Positions 11,985 through 21,490 of a stretch of DNA of 64,000 bases are shown one piece after another. The stretch is from positions 1-64,000 of the forward strand of contig JAIQDT010010007.1 in assembly GCA_021521415.1 (NCBI GenBank), in the 5' to 3' direction. Source of the DNA: Bidens hawaiensis. Its lineage: Eukaryota; Streptophyta; Magnoliopsida; Asterales; Asteraceae. The position numbers and the translations under genes are program-made. Position 1 is the stretch's first letter; the number at the start of each line of letters is the position of its first letter. The notes below the pieces were generated by a model. That model worked only from the letters and a program-made list of their open reading frames with translations. It was not told the origin of the DNA and did not search any database.

Positions 11985-12680
11985 GCGAAGTTCTGCATAA
12001 CTTCGCCTTATAGGCGAAGTTGTCCACAACTTCGCCGATACATCTGTGACCCTATATAAAGGACTTTAATGGTCAAACTGTTCATTTATTTCAAAACCAA
12101 GCGAACTTATACTCACAGAAACCTAGGCGAACTTATCGATTCGATTTCATCAATCAATCTGTGTTATCTTGTCTTCGATTCTAATCCGATTCAAGGTGTG
12201 TAGGGTTCCATATTTGTATAATCATTGTCGTTAATGATTATCACAGGTCGATACGACCCGTTTCGTGACCTCGGTTATTTGAAACCTAAAAACCCGATTT
12301 TCAAACTTGTTTTTACGTGATAGTAAACCACTTGAACGTATAAACCTTCATAAAATCATGTATTTCGGAGTCCTCGATCTCCGAAATCATCATCTACACG
12401 TCGTTCAACAACCTTAACTGTTGCCGATTCGAATTCGGCGAAGTTACAGTTTAGGCGAAGTTATCCGTAACTTCGCCTGAGGTTTAACTTCGCCTGATTT
12501 TTGATTTTGAAACAGTTTATGAGGCGATGTTGTGATTACGCGAAGTTATCCGTAACTTCGCCTGGACCATTTTACTTAACTATTTTCAGACGAAGTTCAA
12601 GTTGAAGCGAAGTTGTTTCTCAACTTCGCCTCACCTTTAACTTCGCCTATACAGAATTGATCACAACTTCGCTCATGGTA
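11985..12680 (+). repeat. Second GCGAAGTT / AACTTCGC hairpin array, before the third ORF
   Basis: At least four inverted-repeat hairpins (around 12014, 12455, 12540 and 12606) with the same 8-bp arms as in the LTR and gag leader, plus half-sites such as aggcgaactt (about 12124). The first hairpin sits about 25 bases upstream of tatataaa (12053-12060), repeating the LTR arrangement of palindrome then TATA. Most of the rest lie inside a predicted leader intron. Confidence 0.75.
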
Positions 12681-12731
12681 ACAGGCAGTGATTCGCTTTA
12701 ACGTTTATCTAACTTAACCTGTTTGTTGCAG
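12053..12731 (+). promoter_or_regulatory. Putative internal promoter and 5'-UTR intron for the third ORF
   Basis: A TATA-like tatataaa at 12053-12060 is followed by an AC-rich leader, a donor-like AAG|GTGTGT (GT at 12196-12197) and a pyrimidine-rich acceptor ending TTGCAG at 12726-12731, two bases before ATG 12734. If spliced, the intron (12196-12731) would remove most hairpin motifs. The signals are visible, but use of the promoter and intron is inference. Confidence 0.4.
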
Positions 12732-12733
12732 AT

Positions 12734-13971
12734 ATGGCTGCTGTTGCTGGAGCAGGTGGTGCAGGCGGTGATGACGGAGGTGATCAGCAAAGACAGTTCT
12801 TCCCGGGTCACAACATGTATATCACCTTAGACCCGGAAGCGAGCGGAGTTGATGATTTCCGCGAAATCATCACATTCCTTTTACGCTCGAGGATATTCCA
12901 CGCCATTACAACAACTCTGCCGATATCCTTACCCAACATTGAGGATTTCTGGCAGACCGTGGAATACGACTGTAGAGTCGAGCCCCGGTGATGCGCGCAA
13001 CCGTCATCAATCAAATTGTTCAGTTCTCTTCTGAACATATACGGGCAGCTCTGCGGTTTGGAAACGAAACAAGGGATGACCCGACGGAGTTTGTAGCTCC
13101 TTTCCGCGATGGGGCATTTTTGAGGATGGGTTATTCTGGTCCCTTGGGGGATTCACAGAGAAGGAAGGGATTTCTGCTTGACCAGTGGCGCTTTCTCATG
13201 CATGTTATGATAGTATGCATGTTAGGGAGAAAGGCTGGCACTGATGGCATGGGCGCGACCATGCAGTCAGCGATGACTGCTCTGACATACAACAAGCGAT
13301 TCAGCTTTAGTCAGATGGTCTTTTACGAGATTGGTCGTCAACGAAGAGCGATGGCGCGTGAGCGGTTCATCATGTATCCAAGATTCCTTCAAATGATCTT
13401 GAATCATGTTGCTCCAACACTTCCTCAGCGTCGTCCAATCCGATATGTAGAGAGTGTGAACAAACGGATCTTCGCCCAGTGTCGATCCTCCAGTGCGAGG
13501 AGCAAACCTGAGCTTCGTCCTCGCCATACTCCACTCTTTGGGTACTTAATCAACACGGAGTATGTGCCTGCTCGAGGGGATGAGTTTAGGGACTCGGCAC
13601 CACAACAGGCAGGAGCACCTCAAGCTATACCTGTTGCTCCTGTTGTGTCACCGGAGGAGGAAGTGGACCTTGATGCAGAATTTGGTGGTCAAGGATTCTT
13701 TGATATGGATCGGGTGGATCCAGAGGAGAACGTTCAGGTCCCAGTTGAACGTGCCTCGACTGTGCATGTTACTAGGGCAGCTACAACGGTGGCTGACTCA
13801 GATTCTGATGATGAAGTGGCAGAGGCGAGAAGGATTATGGTGACTCGAGAAAGACTACATGGGAAAAGAAAGAGAACAGATGATGATGACGAGTCTGAAT
13901 GGGAAGAGCAGCCTAGATGGAAGGAAGGCTACGCTCAGCTGGTGGTGATGATGTGGTGGTGGTGGACGTAG
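12734..13971 (+). pseudogene. Third copia ORF, N-terminal half (unknown function)
   Basis: ATG 12734 starts an Ala/Gly-rich leader (MAAVAGAGGAGG), then GHNMYITLDPEASG and the conserved-looking LLRSRIFHAI and IEDFWQTVEYD. A frameshift near 12985 moves the frame to one holding EHIRAALRFG, FLRMGYSGPLGD, QWRFLMHVMIVCMLGRK and MYPRFLQMILNHV (to about residue 180 of that piece). An acidic, Pro/Val-rich tail with a basic GKRKR cluster, possibly nuclear targeting, follows. From memory this resembles a protein of unknown role found after pol in Asteraceae copia elements. I do not recognise an enzymatic fold. I see no signal peptide or transmembrane helix, which argues against a classical envelope protein. 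The piece ends in a frameshift at about 13940 just after WEEQPRWKEGYAQ. Confidence 0.6.
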
Positions 13972-14888
13972 AAGAGATGGATGATGACTTGGTTGGTGAT
14001 GATGATATTCTACCAAGTGATGTGATAGAGAAGATTGGAGAAGATATTGTGATTGATTATGAGATTGAAGAGGGAGAGATAGTAGAAGAGAATGTGAAGC
14101 ATGACATTCCAGATGTTGAGAAAGCTGATATGAGTAAACAGATTGGAAGCGATGAGTCTAAATGGGAAGAGCAGCCTAGATGGAATGAAGGCTACGCTCA
14201 GTGGTTCGTCAAAACGAAGAAACCGGCGGTCCCTACAATGTTTAAGAAGAGTTACAACATTAAAGGCTATGCTGAAGCGAAGAAAGGGATTATTTGCTGG
14301 ATCTATGATGAGCAGTTGAGGCTCTTCGTGATTAAAAGGTATGACAGTGTTCAGTATTTTAAAAGACTGTTAAGATCGTTGAATACACTGCCGGAATGTG
14401 AAGTGAAAGACTTAGCTAGATTGGGGTTAATCAATCGAAGTGACGATAATATGGCTAGAGTTATTGGGAAAATTGTATGGAAAGAAAGTATAAAAGAGAA
14501 GAAATTTGAGCTGTTGAAGCCACAAAAGGGAAAACTTGTTGAAGACAAGGATAGAGGTTTAAGAGCTGATGGAAAGCCTTGGATGGTCATGAAGTATAAA
14601 CCGATCCGGTGCCTTAAAGAAGTACCGATGAAGCTTATGCCCAAGGATGTGCTTGAAGACCTAAAGTGGTGGTTTGTAGATTGTGAGACAGCTGAGGCGG
14701 TGATGGAAGACGAGGATGAACAAGAAGTGCTAAGAGTTTACGATCCGATGCATTTGGTAAACTTATCGCAAGCTGATCTGCAGGTGCTCAATGAGAAGAA
14801 AATCTTTTATATTCATGCTTGGAAAGACGAAGCAAGGAAATATCAAAGAGTTGTGTCGGTTTGTGTTAGAGAAGGAGTGCATGCGTGA
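13917..14888 (+). pseudogene. Third copia ORF, C-terminal half (unknown function)
   Basis: This piece follows in a third frame. It opens with an acidic stretch (VDVEEMDDDLVGDDD), repeats the segment SKWEEQPRWNEGYAQWFV, then has a conserved-looking globular part (KGIICWIYDEQLRLFVIKRY, SVQYFKRLLRSLNTLPECE, GKPWMVMKYKPIRCLKEVP, DLKWWFVDCETAEAV). It stops at TGA 14886-14888, about 60 bases before the polypurine tract. The repeated WEEQPRW segment (DNA near 13895-13938 and 14159-14202) suggests a direct duplication of about 264 bp that split one original protein. The first in-frame ATG is probably not a genuine start. Function is unknown; the placement implies a product accessory to the retrotransposon. 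Confidence 0.55.
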
Positions 14889-14948
14889 AGATACAAGGTT
14901 GAAGATTACAAGACACGTGTTTGAAGCTAAAGAGATGAAGCTACTGCC

Positions 14949-14957
14949 AAGGGGGAG
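14949..14957 (+). promoter_or_regulatory. Polypurine tract of the copia element
   Basis: AAGGGGGAG, two bases before the 3' LTR, is the expected plus-strand primer site. Confidence 0.85.
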
Positions 14958-14959
14958 TC

Positions 14960-15369
14960 TGTTGGTGCATGATGTCAGTAGTTCCGTGTCTAGTGTCTGT
15001 AATCGCGTTTGTAATATTTTATGTTTTGTATAAGCGAAGTTGCTAACAAGTTCGCTGATATGAGCGAACTTGTTAGACAAGCGAAGTTAGTGACAACTTC
15101 GCCTGAACATGCCAGGCGAAGTTTTCGTGATTATATAAGCTATATGTTACGGCTTATTAGTAATTAATCATTCATTCAGTTTTCGTGTATTCGAGTCAGA
15201 GAGAGTCTGTAATCAAGTGATCTTCGTAACACGTGTTTAAGGTTGGTATACAACGTGTTTGATTATCGTGTGTTAATCGTATTGTTTTCTATACTCGTAA
15301 CGTCTTACGTAGGGATTCCGCACCTGCGTAGTACGTGATATCTCGTGTAGATCCGGCTGGGAACCTACA
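14960..15369 (+). repeat. 3' LTR of the copia element
   Basis: 410 bases, same start and end as the 5' LTR, with five substitutions and no indels by my count. It is followed by the duplication ggaaa (15370-15374), after which the LINE resumes. Confidence 0.95.
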
Positions 15370-15374
15370 GGAAA

Positions 15375-16538
15375 TCAATCTTGAAAAAATAACCCTTTCT
15401 TCTTATTCCGTTTAAACCATGAAATAAGCTCATTAACCAACAACGGACCATCAAGAATGGATCTACCATTTAAATAAGCCGATTGAGAATCCGAAACAAC
15501 TGAGCTTATTGCCCAACAATGTCTATTGGCAAGAACTTTAGAAACAACTTTAGAGATGACCCCAACTAGATTTATTGGGCGAAAATCATTAATACCTAAG
15601 GGATATCTGACTTTAGGTATAAGGGAAATAAAAGAAGAACAACAACTCTGATCCAAAGCACCAGACTCAGAAAAGAATTCCAAGAGCTTACAAAAACCAT
15701 CTTCAAACAACCGCCAATATCTCTTTATAAAAGTGAAATTAAACCCATCTGGGCCCGGCGCCTTGTTCCCATCACAACTCCACAAAGCAGCTTTAATTTC
15801 CTCATTAGAGAATGGAGCAACCAACAAGCCCGCGTATGCTTGGGACAGAACAGAGAACCCTATGCAAGTCAACGATGGCCTATGACGGGTTGGTTATGTG
15901 AACCTATTCCTGAAGTGACCAGGAACCTCTTTCTTGACTCTGTTGGGAATAGAGACCCACCCGCCATTTACCTCGAGACCGTGAATACGATTAAACATGG
16001 ATTTACCTTTGATTACCAGGTGAAAGTAGGCTGAGTTTTCGTCTCCGCTCTTTGCCACCGAACCCTAGAGTTATGATGGCAATCTAAAGTTCTGCGTCTT
16101 TCAATCTAGGCCAGTTCTTTCAAACATTCATGTGTAGTACACTCTTATTCCTCTTCCAAAGGTCTATCCTCCATGATTCCATCCATCACTGAAAGCGCAT
16201 CCTTTTCCAAATCAAATCTTTCATTATTCTTCACATCAGTGTCACACACCCACTCTTTTAGCTTGGTTTTAACAAACTTGAGTTTCTCCGCCACGTCGGG
16301 GTTACCTATAAACCGAAGGACGAACAGGCCTCAGAATCACGAATTAAAAAATCTAAATGGTTGATGACCAAAATCGAGCGGGTCTGAAATAAGCACTATC
16401 GGAGAATGATCTGAAAGATATCTAGGAAGCGCCATGAATCTTGCATCTGACCATGAATCATTGAAGTCTTTATAAACAAACAGTCTATCTATTTTACTAT
16501 ATTTTCTGCCTTTGCGTTTACAAAAAGTGAACCTTTGA
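15375..16538 (-). pseudogene. LINE ORF2, endonuclease end to reverse transcriptase start (fragment 2 of 4)
   Basis: Minus-strand LINE segment. Reading from 16538 down: the tail of the apurinic-type endonuclease (FTFCKRKGRKYSKIDRLFV, then LPRYLSDHSPIVLISDP, with the SDH catalytic block at about 16393-16415); a charged linker (FVKTKLKEWVCDTD); a KSGDENSAYFHLVIKG block with RIHGLEVNGGWV; then RT motifs APFSNEEIKAALW, GNKAPGPDGFNFTFIKRYW, INDFRPINLVGVISKVV, SDSQSAYLNGRSILDGP and ELISWFKRNKKKGLFF. The frame changes around 15870. At 15375 it meets the copia target duplication, and the protein resumes at 3775. At 16538 it meets the hAT end. Confidence 0.88.
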
Positions 16539-16587
16539 TAGAGATGTACAAAAAAACTGATTACGTAACTGAAACCGAAAAAACCCG

Positions 16588-16775
16588 GAACCGGTTATGG
16601 TGGAAAACCGATTTTTTTGTAACCGGTTAGACCGGTTGTAGACCAGTTTGGAGTATATATGGTTGGTTCGGTTATATAACCGGTTATTTTCTAATCCGTT
16701 TTTTAAACCGGTTTAGGAAATTACCGGTTAAAGAATAACGTATATAAAAAAACCGGTTAAAACCGGTTTTTTTAG
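16588..16775 (+). repeat. hAT subterminal ACCGGTT repeats
   Basis: At least nine AACCGG or ACCGGTT words on both strands lie in under 200 bases just inside the hAT end. Subterminal repeats of this kind are the known binding sites of hAT transposases. Confidence 0.7.
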
Positions 16776-16976
16776 CAGCAGCACCTAGCCGTTGAGCAGG
16801 TCAAAATATGACCGTTGCAGTAGCACCTAGCCTTTTTTTTTGTTGTTTTTTGCCAATATTTCATCTCCAAAAATGTATAAAAGGGTGGTGGGTGTTTGGG
16901 TTCAACCACACCATCCTCCAATCTCCTAAAACTCTTAAAATCGCTCACTTTCTTATTCTATATTTCGTAAAAATAC

Positions 16977-18010
16977 ATGGCAAGCTCTAGTCGTCAAGAT
17001 TCGGTCAACGTTGGCGAGTCCAAAACCGACACGGTGGTTCGTGTTATTCAACAAAGTGCAACCGTGAAATTTGGTCACATTTTGATATGTGCGAGATGGT
17101 TAACGGGTCTAGAAAAGCGTGTTGTCACCATTGTAATGGTTTTTACGCCATTGGGGCAAACTCCTCATTGAAACAACACTTCGATAAACCGTATTGCAAG
17201 GTGTTGAAACAACAAGCCGCTAGCGGTCAAGCTTTCATGGGAAGCGAAGGCGCTTCTCTTTTCGCCTACAATTACGATATGGAAAGGGAGGAAATTGCGA
17301 AGTTTGTAATCCAAGAAAGTTTGCTGTTCAACCATTTCGACAACCAACGATACACAAAGATGGTTCAAAAAACGCTCCAACCACGATACACCCATGTAAG
17401 GCATGCTACTCTTAGGAGGGATTGTTTAAGATTGTGGAAAAATGCTAAAGAAGAACTAATTTCTTAATTTAAAAAACTAAAAACCGGTGTTAACTTGACT
17501 AGCAACGTTTGGTCCGCACCGCACGGTTCACCCGACTCATATCTTTGTGTCACCGCCCATTGGATTGGATTGAACCGGCGACGTGGCAAATGATGAAACG
17601 CACGATTTTGTTTAAACTTTTTGATTACCCTCACACCGGTGAAGCAATATATAAAGCAATCGACAAATGTATTGCAACGTACAAATTGAAAGAAAATATA
17701 TTTTCAATATCTTTCGATAAGGCCTCAAACAATACGCTTGCGGTGTCGCATTTAAGATTAAAGTACAAACCGATTTGTGAGGGTATTTTTTTCCCATAGT
17801 CGATGTGTCGCACACATCATAAATTTGGCCGTTCAAGATGGTTTAAAAGTTATTGAACAACAAAGAGAGGCTTTCAAAAGAATGTTGCGCCATATATATA
17901 GTCATGCCTATAGACATCAAAATATATTAAAATGTGTAAGGAAGCGGGTCGAGTATGCTACGAACCCAATTGGGACGTTGCTCATAGATGGAACTCGACT
18001 TGCACCATGT
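16977..18010 (+). pseudogene. hAT transposase, broken (BED zinc finger plus RNase H-like parts)
   Basis: ATG 16977 gives MASSSRQDSVNVGESKTD. A frameshift near 17090 leads into a BED-type zinc finger (CCHHCNGFY, then SLKQHFDKPYC), followed by a helical segment (EIAKFVIQESLLFNHFDN, LRRDCLRLWKNAKEELIS). A stop and a further frameshift follow. Pieces of the RNase H-like core are then visible in different frames: LTSNVWSAPHGSPDSYLCV with TAHWIG, SISFDKASNNTLAV, RCVAHIINLAVQDGLKVI and finally the degraded RWNST block near 17990. The C-terminal dimerisation domain of hAT transposases is absent. It could not produce an active transposase. Confidence 0.82.
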
Positions 18011-18042
18011 TTGAAAAAGCTATTATGCAAAAAGAAAGTTTA

Positions 18043-18861
18043 ATAGAATTTCATAACTTGCCCGGGTCTTGAATAAAATCATTCAACGCTCTAGCACAAG
18101 CCAGGTCAAACGATGAATTCATCCTTTCTTCTTGAAACTGACCGCATTAAAATCACCCAAGAAAATCAAAACCCCCGGCTTAGAATTCTTTAAAACATTA
18201 AGTTCCTCCCAAATACGCTTTTTAGCTAGTAAATTACGAGGACCATAGACATTCACAACATGAACCTCCTGGAAATACCCCTTGTGTTTGCCACTTACAA
18301 GTAAAAAAGAATCTATTCTTCAGCACACTTGTTTTTAAGAAAATTCCAGGGTTCCAAATACAAAGCAACCCTCCGGATCCTCCCAACGCATTCACTACCT
18401 CCAACTCAGCATCAGCCCCTCACCAAAAAAGAAGAGAACTAATATGAGACCCATCTGACATTTGGGTCTCCTGAATAGCAAGAAAAGAAATTTTATATTT
18501 CAAAACAAGGCTACGAACCCACCTTGATTTAGCCTCATCCCCTAATCCTCTAATGTTAAAAGACATAAAATTCATGAGGACAGTCGGTTCCTTGAATTAT
18601 GGATCGCAACTGACCTTGAAAACTGGTCGATTGGCTCCTATTTTGTTACCAAAACCCAAAGTTTCCTGCATCTCCTCATCCATGGGATTAATTTGGGGTG
18701 ACACTTCCATAGAATTGGACTTAGCCGCTTCAGATTGCCCTAAATCTCTTACTGGAATATTATGAGTTTTGCTACTGACAAATGAATTATGATGAAAATT
18801 GTCTGAATTACACCCACTGGAACGAATAGAATTGTTTAGGTCCGGAACTAAGCCAATTTCT
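18043..18861 (-). pseudogene. LINE ORF2, N-terminal endonuclease (fragment 1 of 4)
   Basis: Minus-strand start of ORF2: MSFNIRGLGDEAKSRWVR (about 18575 downward), the catalytic Glu block FLAIQETQM (about 18463-18490), NVYGPRNLLAKKRIWEEL, and GVLIFLGDFNAV (GDFNAV at 18140-18157), which is the central Asp-Asn motif of the endonuclease family. Upstream of the Met the frame stays open with SEAAKSNSMEVSPQINPMD to about 18790. The true start may therefore be earlier, or this may be linker from the first ORF. A frameshift lies after GDFNAV. No ORF1 gag-like protein is recognisable beyond 18861, where copia-like sequence takes over. Confidence 0.82.
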
Positions 18862-20050
18862 TGTTACATTGACATGTTTGCTAAGTAACGTTGTGTTTAT
18901 TGTTATTAAATATTATATATAAATTGTAATTGATTCTTCCTTGTTTTAGGTGCAACTGTTACCAAAATTATACCCTGCATTTTGTATTGGTTAATATAAT
19001 GACATAATCATTGAACGATACCAAATTACATGGTATTAGAGCCTTTGTTCTCTTCCTTAGCCGCCACCCACTAAAGCCACCACCGGCTACCCGATTTTCT
19101 TCCTATTATCACATTTGTTTTACGAAACAATCGGCGACATATCAGAAACATCAAAACCGACAACTTTGCACCATGTATACGCATGTCACAGATATTTAGA
19201 AGAAAGTTCGTCTGCTCGACGAATGCAATATAAATTATTCAGTCTAGGAAAAATGGTTCCAACTCCAAGCATGTGGTTATGGAGTACTCGATCACATCGG
19301 TGGCTCCGTTCCTCCCACCAAGATTGATCTGTCATATAATTAGTGGATGAAAATTGATGTTATTGTTCTACAATTAATCTACATATCTCTATCCGATGAG
19401 TACTTGATATTGATTCTTGAACCCAAATCTACCAGTTTTAAGGCATGGAACTGGTTGAAGAACATGTTTCTTAATAACGATTGCGGCCTTTGAAACTCAG
19501 TTCAACAGTCTCAAACTTTCTAAGGTTAAAACTTCAAGGAATTAGCAAACCAATTGAATGATTTCCATGAATTGGTCAACGAGCAACGCTTCCTACTCCA
19601 GTTGGTTCGAGGCTTGTCTATTGAATTTGACATAAACGGTGCGTTAATCAAACAACAACTTACCGGTTGATAAACCGCGTTTGACATATATGCTTGTCCA
19701 CGATTCGAACCTTTTGATACCCATGCTTCGGACCATCTCACATCGGACCGAGATATGATCTCTACCTAAAGTTTAAATTCTATGAAATATGTTTAGTTGG
19801 AAATCCTTATAGGTTACCAGTTTTTAGATCGGGTCACACCATCCTACCTCACACCTCAAAACCTTTCCAACTAAAGGACGTCCTTTACAAAAACCTTACT
19901 TCCATCCAAAAATTTACTAATGATAATTGGGTAAATGTTGATATTAATCCTTTTGGTTGTTCTATAAAGGATTACAAGACTGGGGAGACTTTTGAGCCGT
20001 CATAATTTCTCAAGTCACATCTACCCGTTTACCGCACCAAGTTCTGTTGT
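18862..20050 (+). pseudogene. Decayed Ty1/copia fragment: short LTR, primer site, gag remnants
   Basis: A stretch starting TGTTACATTG and ending ATTACA (18862-19030) precedes TGGTATTAGAGC at 19031-19042, one mismatch from the tRNA-Met primer site, so it is read as an LTR end. Broken gag follows in changing frames: FKAWNWLKNMFLNND, ELANQLNDFHELVNEQRFLLQ with LVRGLSIEFD (about 19540-19630), then gag-pre-integrase-like words GHTILPHTSKPFQLKDVL and VDINPFGCSIKDYKTGE (about 19830-19990). Pol is missing. The LTR is short for the family (about 170 bases), so its boundaries are tentative. Confidence 0.65.
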
Positions 20051-20174
20051 AAAATTTGCATACCTGGATGATGAATTCGATCAATGATGCAAACCTGTAA
20101 TATTGATTTCAATCATGATTTCTTGAACAATTACTAGGATTAATCTCTGAATCGTGAATCACTTTTAGATAAAC

Positions 20175-21075
20175 CTATTTGCATGTTACACACAATGATT
20201 TATCGGATAAGATAGGATGGAATTTTTGTTGGTTACACACAATGATTTTTCGGGTCAACACTATCACACCAGATGGATTTTGGTGATATTGGTTTGACCA
20301 CATTGGAATTTTGTAATAATGGTTTCTTAGCCATTTAACCACTTTTATCAGTTGTTGCAAATGCTAGCTAAAATCTCGTATTCCATTGTCAAGTGATGCT
20401 AATTCATTTCTTAATTGTCGAAGAAATGAAACCTTCTCCAAGAGAGAATATACATCCATAGTTAAGTAGTTTGTTTACTCCTTACCAGTGTTGACCACTA
20501 GGATTACTAGTATATATGCTCAAATTACCCACAACATACATCAAAGATCCAATTAACTTTGAATACTCGATCTAATTGTGAAATAGAATCACCTTGATTA
20601 GACATAAACTTGATATTAGGATCTATAGGACTGCTAACAAAAGAATTATCTGAATTTCTTCAATATTTTCTCAATGTGATGATCAAGTCATAGCTACACC
20701 ATTGTTACTCCCTTTTATTATCATACCTAGGATAACATCAACCTCCTCGATGTCATTTATATCAAAACTAGAATATAATACTTTCTTTTTCTTATTAATC
20801 ACTCAAATTTGAGTAAGATAACACGAAATTGACCATTTCCTTTAAGATTCTTTTTTTTTCAGCCACACCATTCTGTTTATAGTGTATGAGAAACCTTAAA
20901 TAGTTTTCTTGTATTTTAGTTAATTCACACGTATGAAATTTCTTTTAATGCATATCAAAAGCCAATATTAAACACATTTTAGACATTTCTTTTATTCTAA
21001 AATAAGTCACATGATCTAACCTCACATGTCAGAATATATATATGTAAACTACCATGCTTTAAGATGATGTCATAC
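20175..21075 (-). pseudogene. Decayed Ty1/copia pol fragment on the minus strand
   Basis: Reading down from about 20905, broken frames show HYKQNGVAEKK (the integrase [10 protein letters not shown] block), then DIEEVDVILGM with NNGVAMT, EYSKLIGSLMYV and SNPSGQHW (RT end, about 20480-20760), and a very degraded RNase H remnant (FSLGEGFISS) to about 20200. Many stops are present. It lies head to head with the plus-strand gag fragment, so it is not simply the other half of that element. The young gypsy element inserted at its upstream side at 21075. No recognisable coding lies in 20051-20174. Confidence 0.6.
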
Positions 21076-21147
21076 TGTGACAACCGGTAAATTCCCAAAC
21101 CCTTAAGCTAAGTAATCAACCTAATAATTAGGTGATTGTAAATATTA

Positions 21148-21490
21148 AGCGCGTGCATTTGTTATGTGCGCCCTGCGCGAGCGCGCCATGTTAGTCAGCG
21201 CGTGCATTTGTTATGTGCGCCCTGCGCGAGCGCGCCATGTTAGTCAGCGCGTGCATTTGTTATGTGCGCCCTGCGCGAGCGCGCCATGTTAGTCAGCGCG
21301 TGCATTTGTTATGTGCGCCCTGCGCGAGCGCGCCATGTTAGTCAGCGCGTGCATTTGTTATGTGCGCCCTGCGCGAGCGCGCCATGTTAATCAGCGCGTG
21401 CATTTGTTATGTGCGCCCTGCGCGAGCGCGCCATGTTAGTCAGCGCGTGCATTTGTTATGTGCGCCCTGCGCGAGCGCACCATGTTAAGA
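21148..21490 (+). repeat. 49-bp tandem repeat, seven copies
   Basis: Units starting AGCGCGTGCATTTG begin at 21148, 21197, 21246, 21295, 21344, 21393 and 21442, almost identical to one another (the fifth and seventh carry small changes). Each contains the palindrome-rich GCGCCCTGCGCGAGCGCGCC. A diverged eighth unit follows at about 21492-21530. The same array is in the 3' LTR at 28306-28648. Confidence 0.93.

Larger units (their letters stand above)
10631..12733 (+). other. Long spacer between pol and the third copia ORF
   Basis: A 2.1 kb non-coding stretch inside the copia element. It holds a (TA)n run at about 10661-10694, no open frame of note to about 11980, then the second GCGAAGTT/AACTTCGC motif array and a TATA-like box. 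A poly-A run lies at 11425-11437. The spacer reads like a private promoter and leader for the next ORF. That role is inference. Confidence 0.6.
3781..15369 (+). mobile_element. Full-length Ty1/copia retrotransposon, Sirevirus-like, with a third coding region
   Basis: An 11,589-bp element bounded by two 410-bp LTRs (3781-4190, 14960-15369) and perfect 5-bp duplications ggaaa (3776-3780, 15370-15374). The order LTR, primer site, gag, protease, integrase, RT, RNase H, extra ORF, polypurine tract, LTR is seen directly. Integrase before RT marks Ty1/copia. The long gag with zinc knuckles and coiled coil, the downstream extra ORF and the repeated palindromes upstream of the LTR TATA box are known Sirevirus (SIRE/Maximus) features, so that lineage is favoured. 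The LTRs differ at five positions that I counted (about 1.2%), so the insertion is fairly recent. All of gag-pol lies in one frame but is interrupted by in-frame stops. The extra ORF is split over three frames. Confidence 0.95.
16539..18042 (+). mobile_element. Decayed hAT transposon, 3' end missing
   Basis: Starts TAGAGATGTACAAAAAAAC, a plant hAT-like terminus, inside the LINE endonuclease coding region. Next comes a 200-base subterminal zone full of ACCGGTT motifs, then a broken transposase. The right boundary is where LINE-like sequence resumes, near 18043. No matching inverted terminus and no clean 8-bp duplication can be seen there, so the 3' end has been deleted or overwritten. The boundary could be off by tens of bases. 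Confidence 0.75.

Noticed and set aside
12734..14888. Envelope gene, making the copia element virus-like
   Set aside because: Position fits the env-like ORF of Sireviruses, but no signal peptide, transmembrane helix or fusion-like segment is visible in any of the three frames.
21148..21490. CRISPR-like array
   Set aside because: Units are contiguous 49-bp tandem copies without variable spacers, duplicated in both LTRs of a plant retrotransposon.
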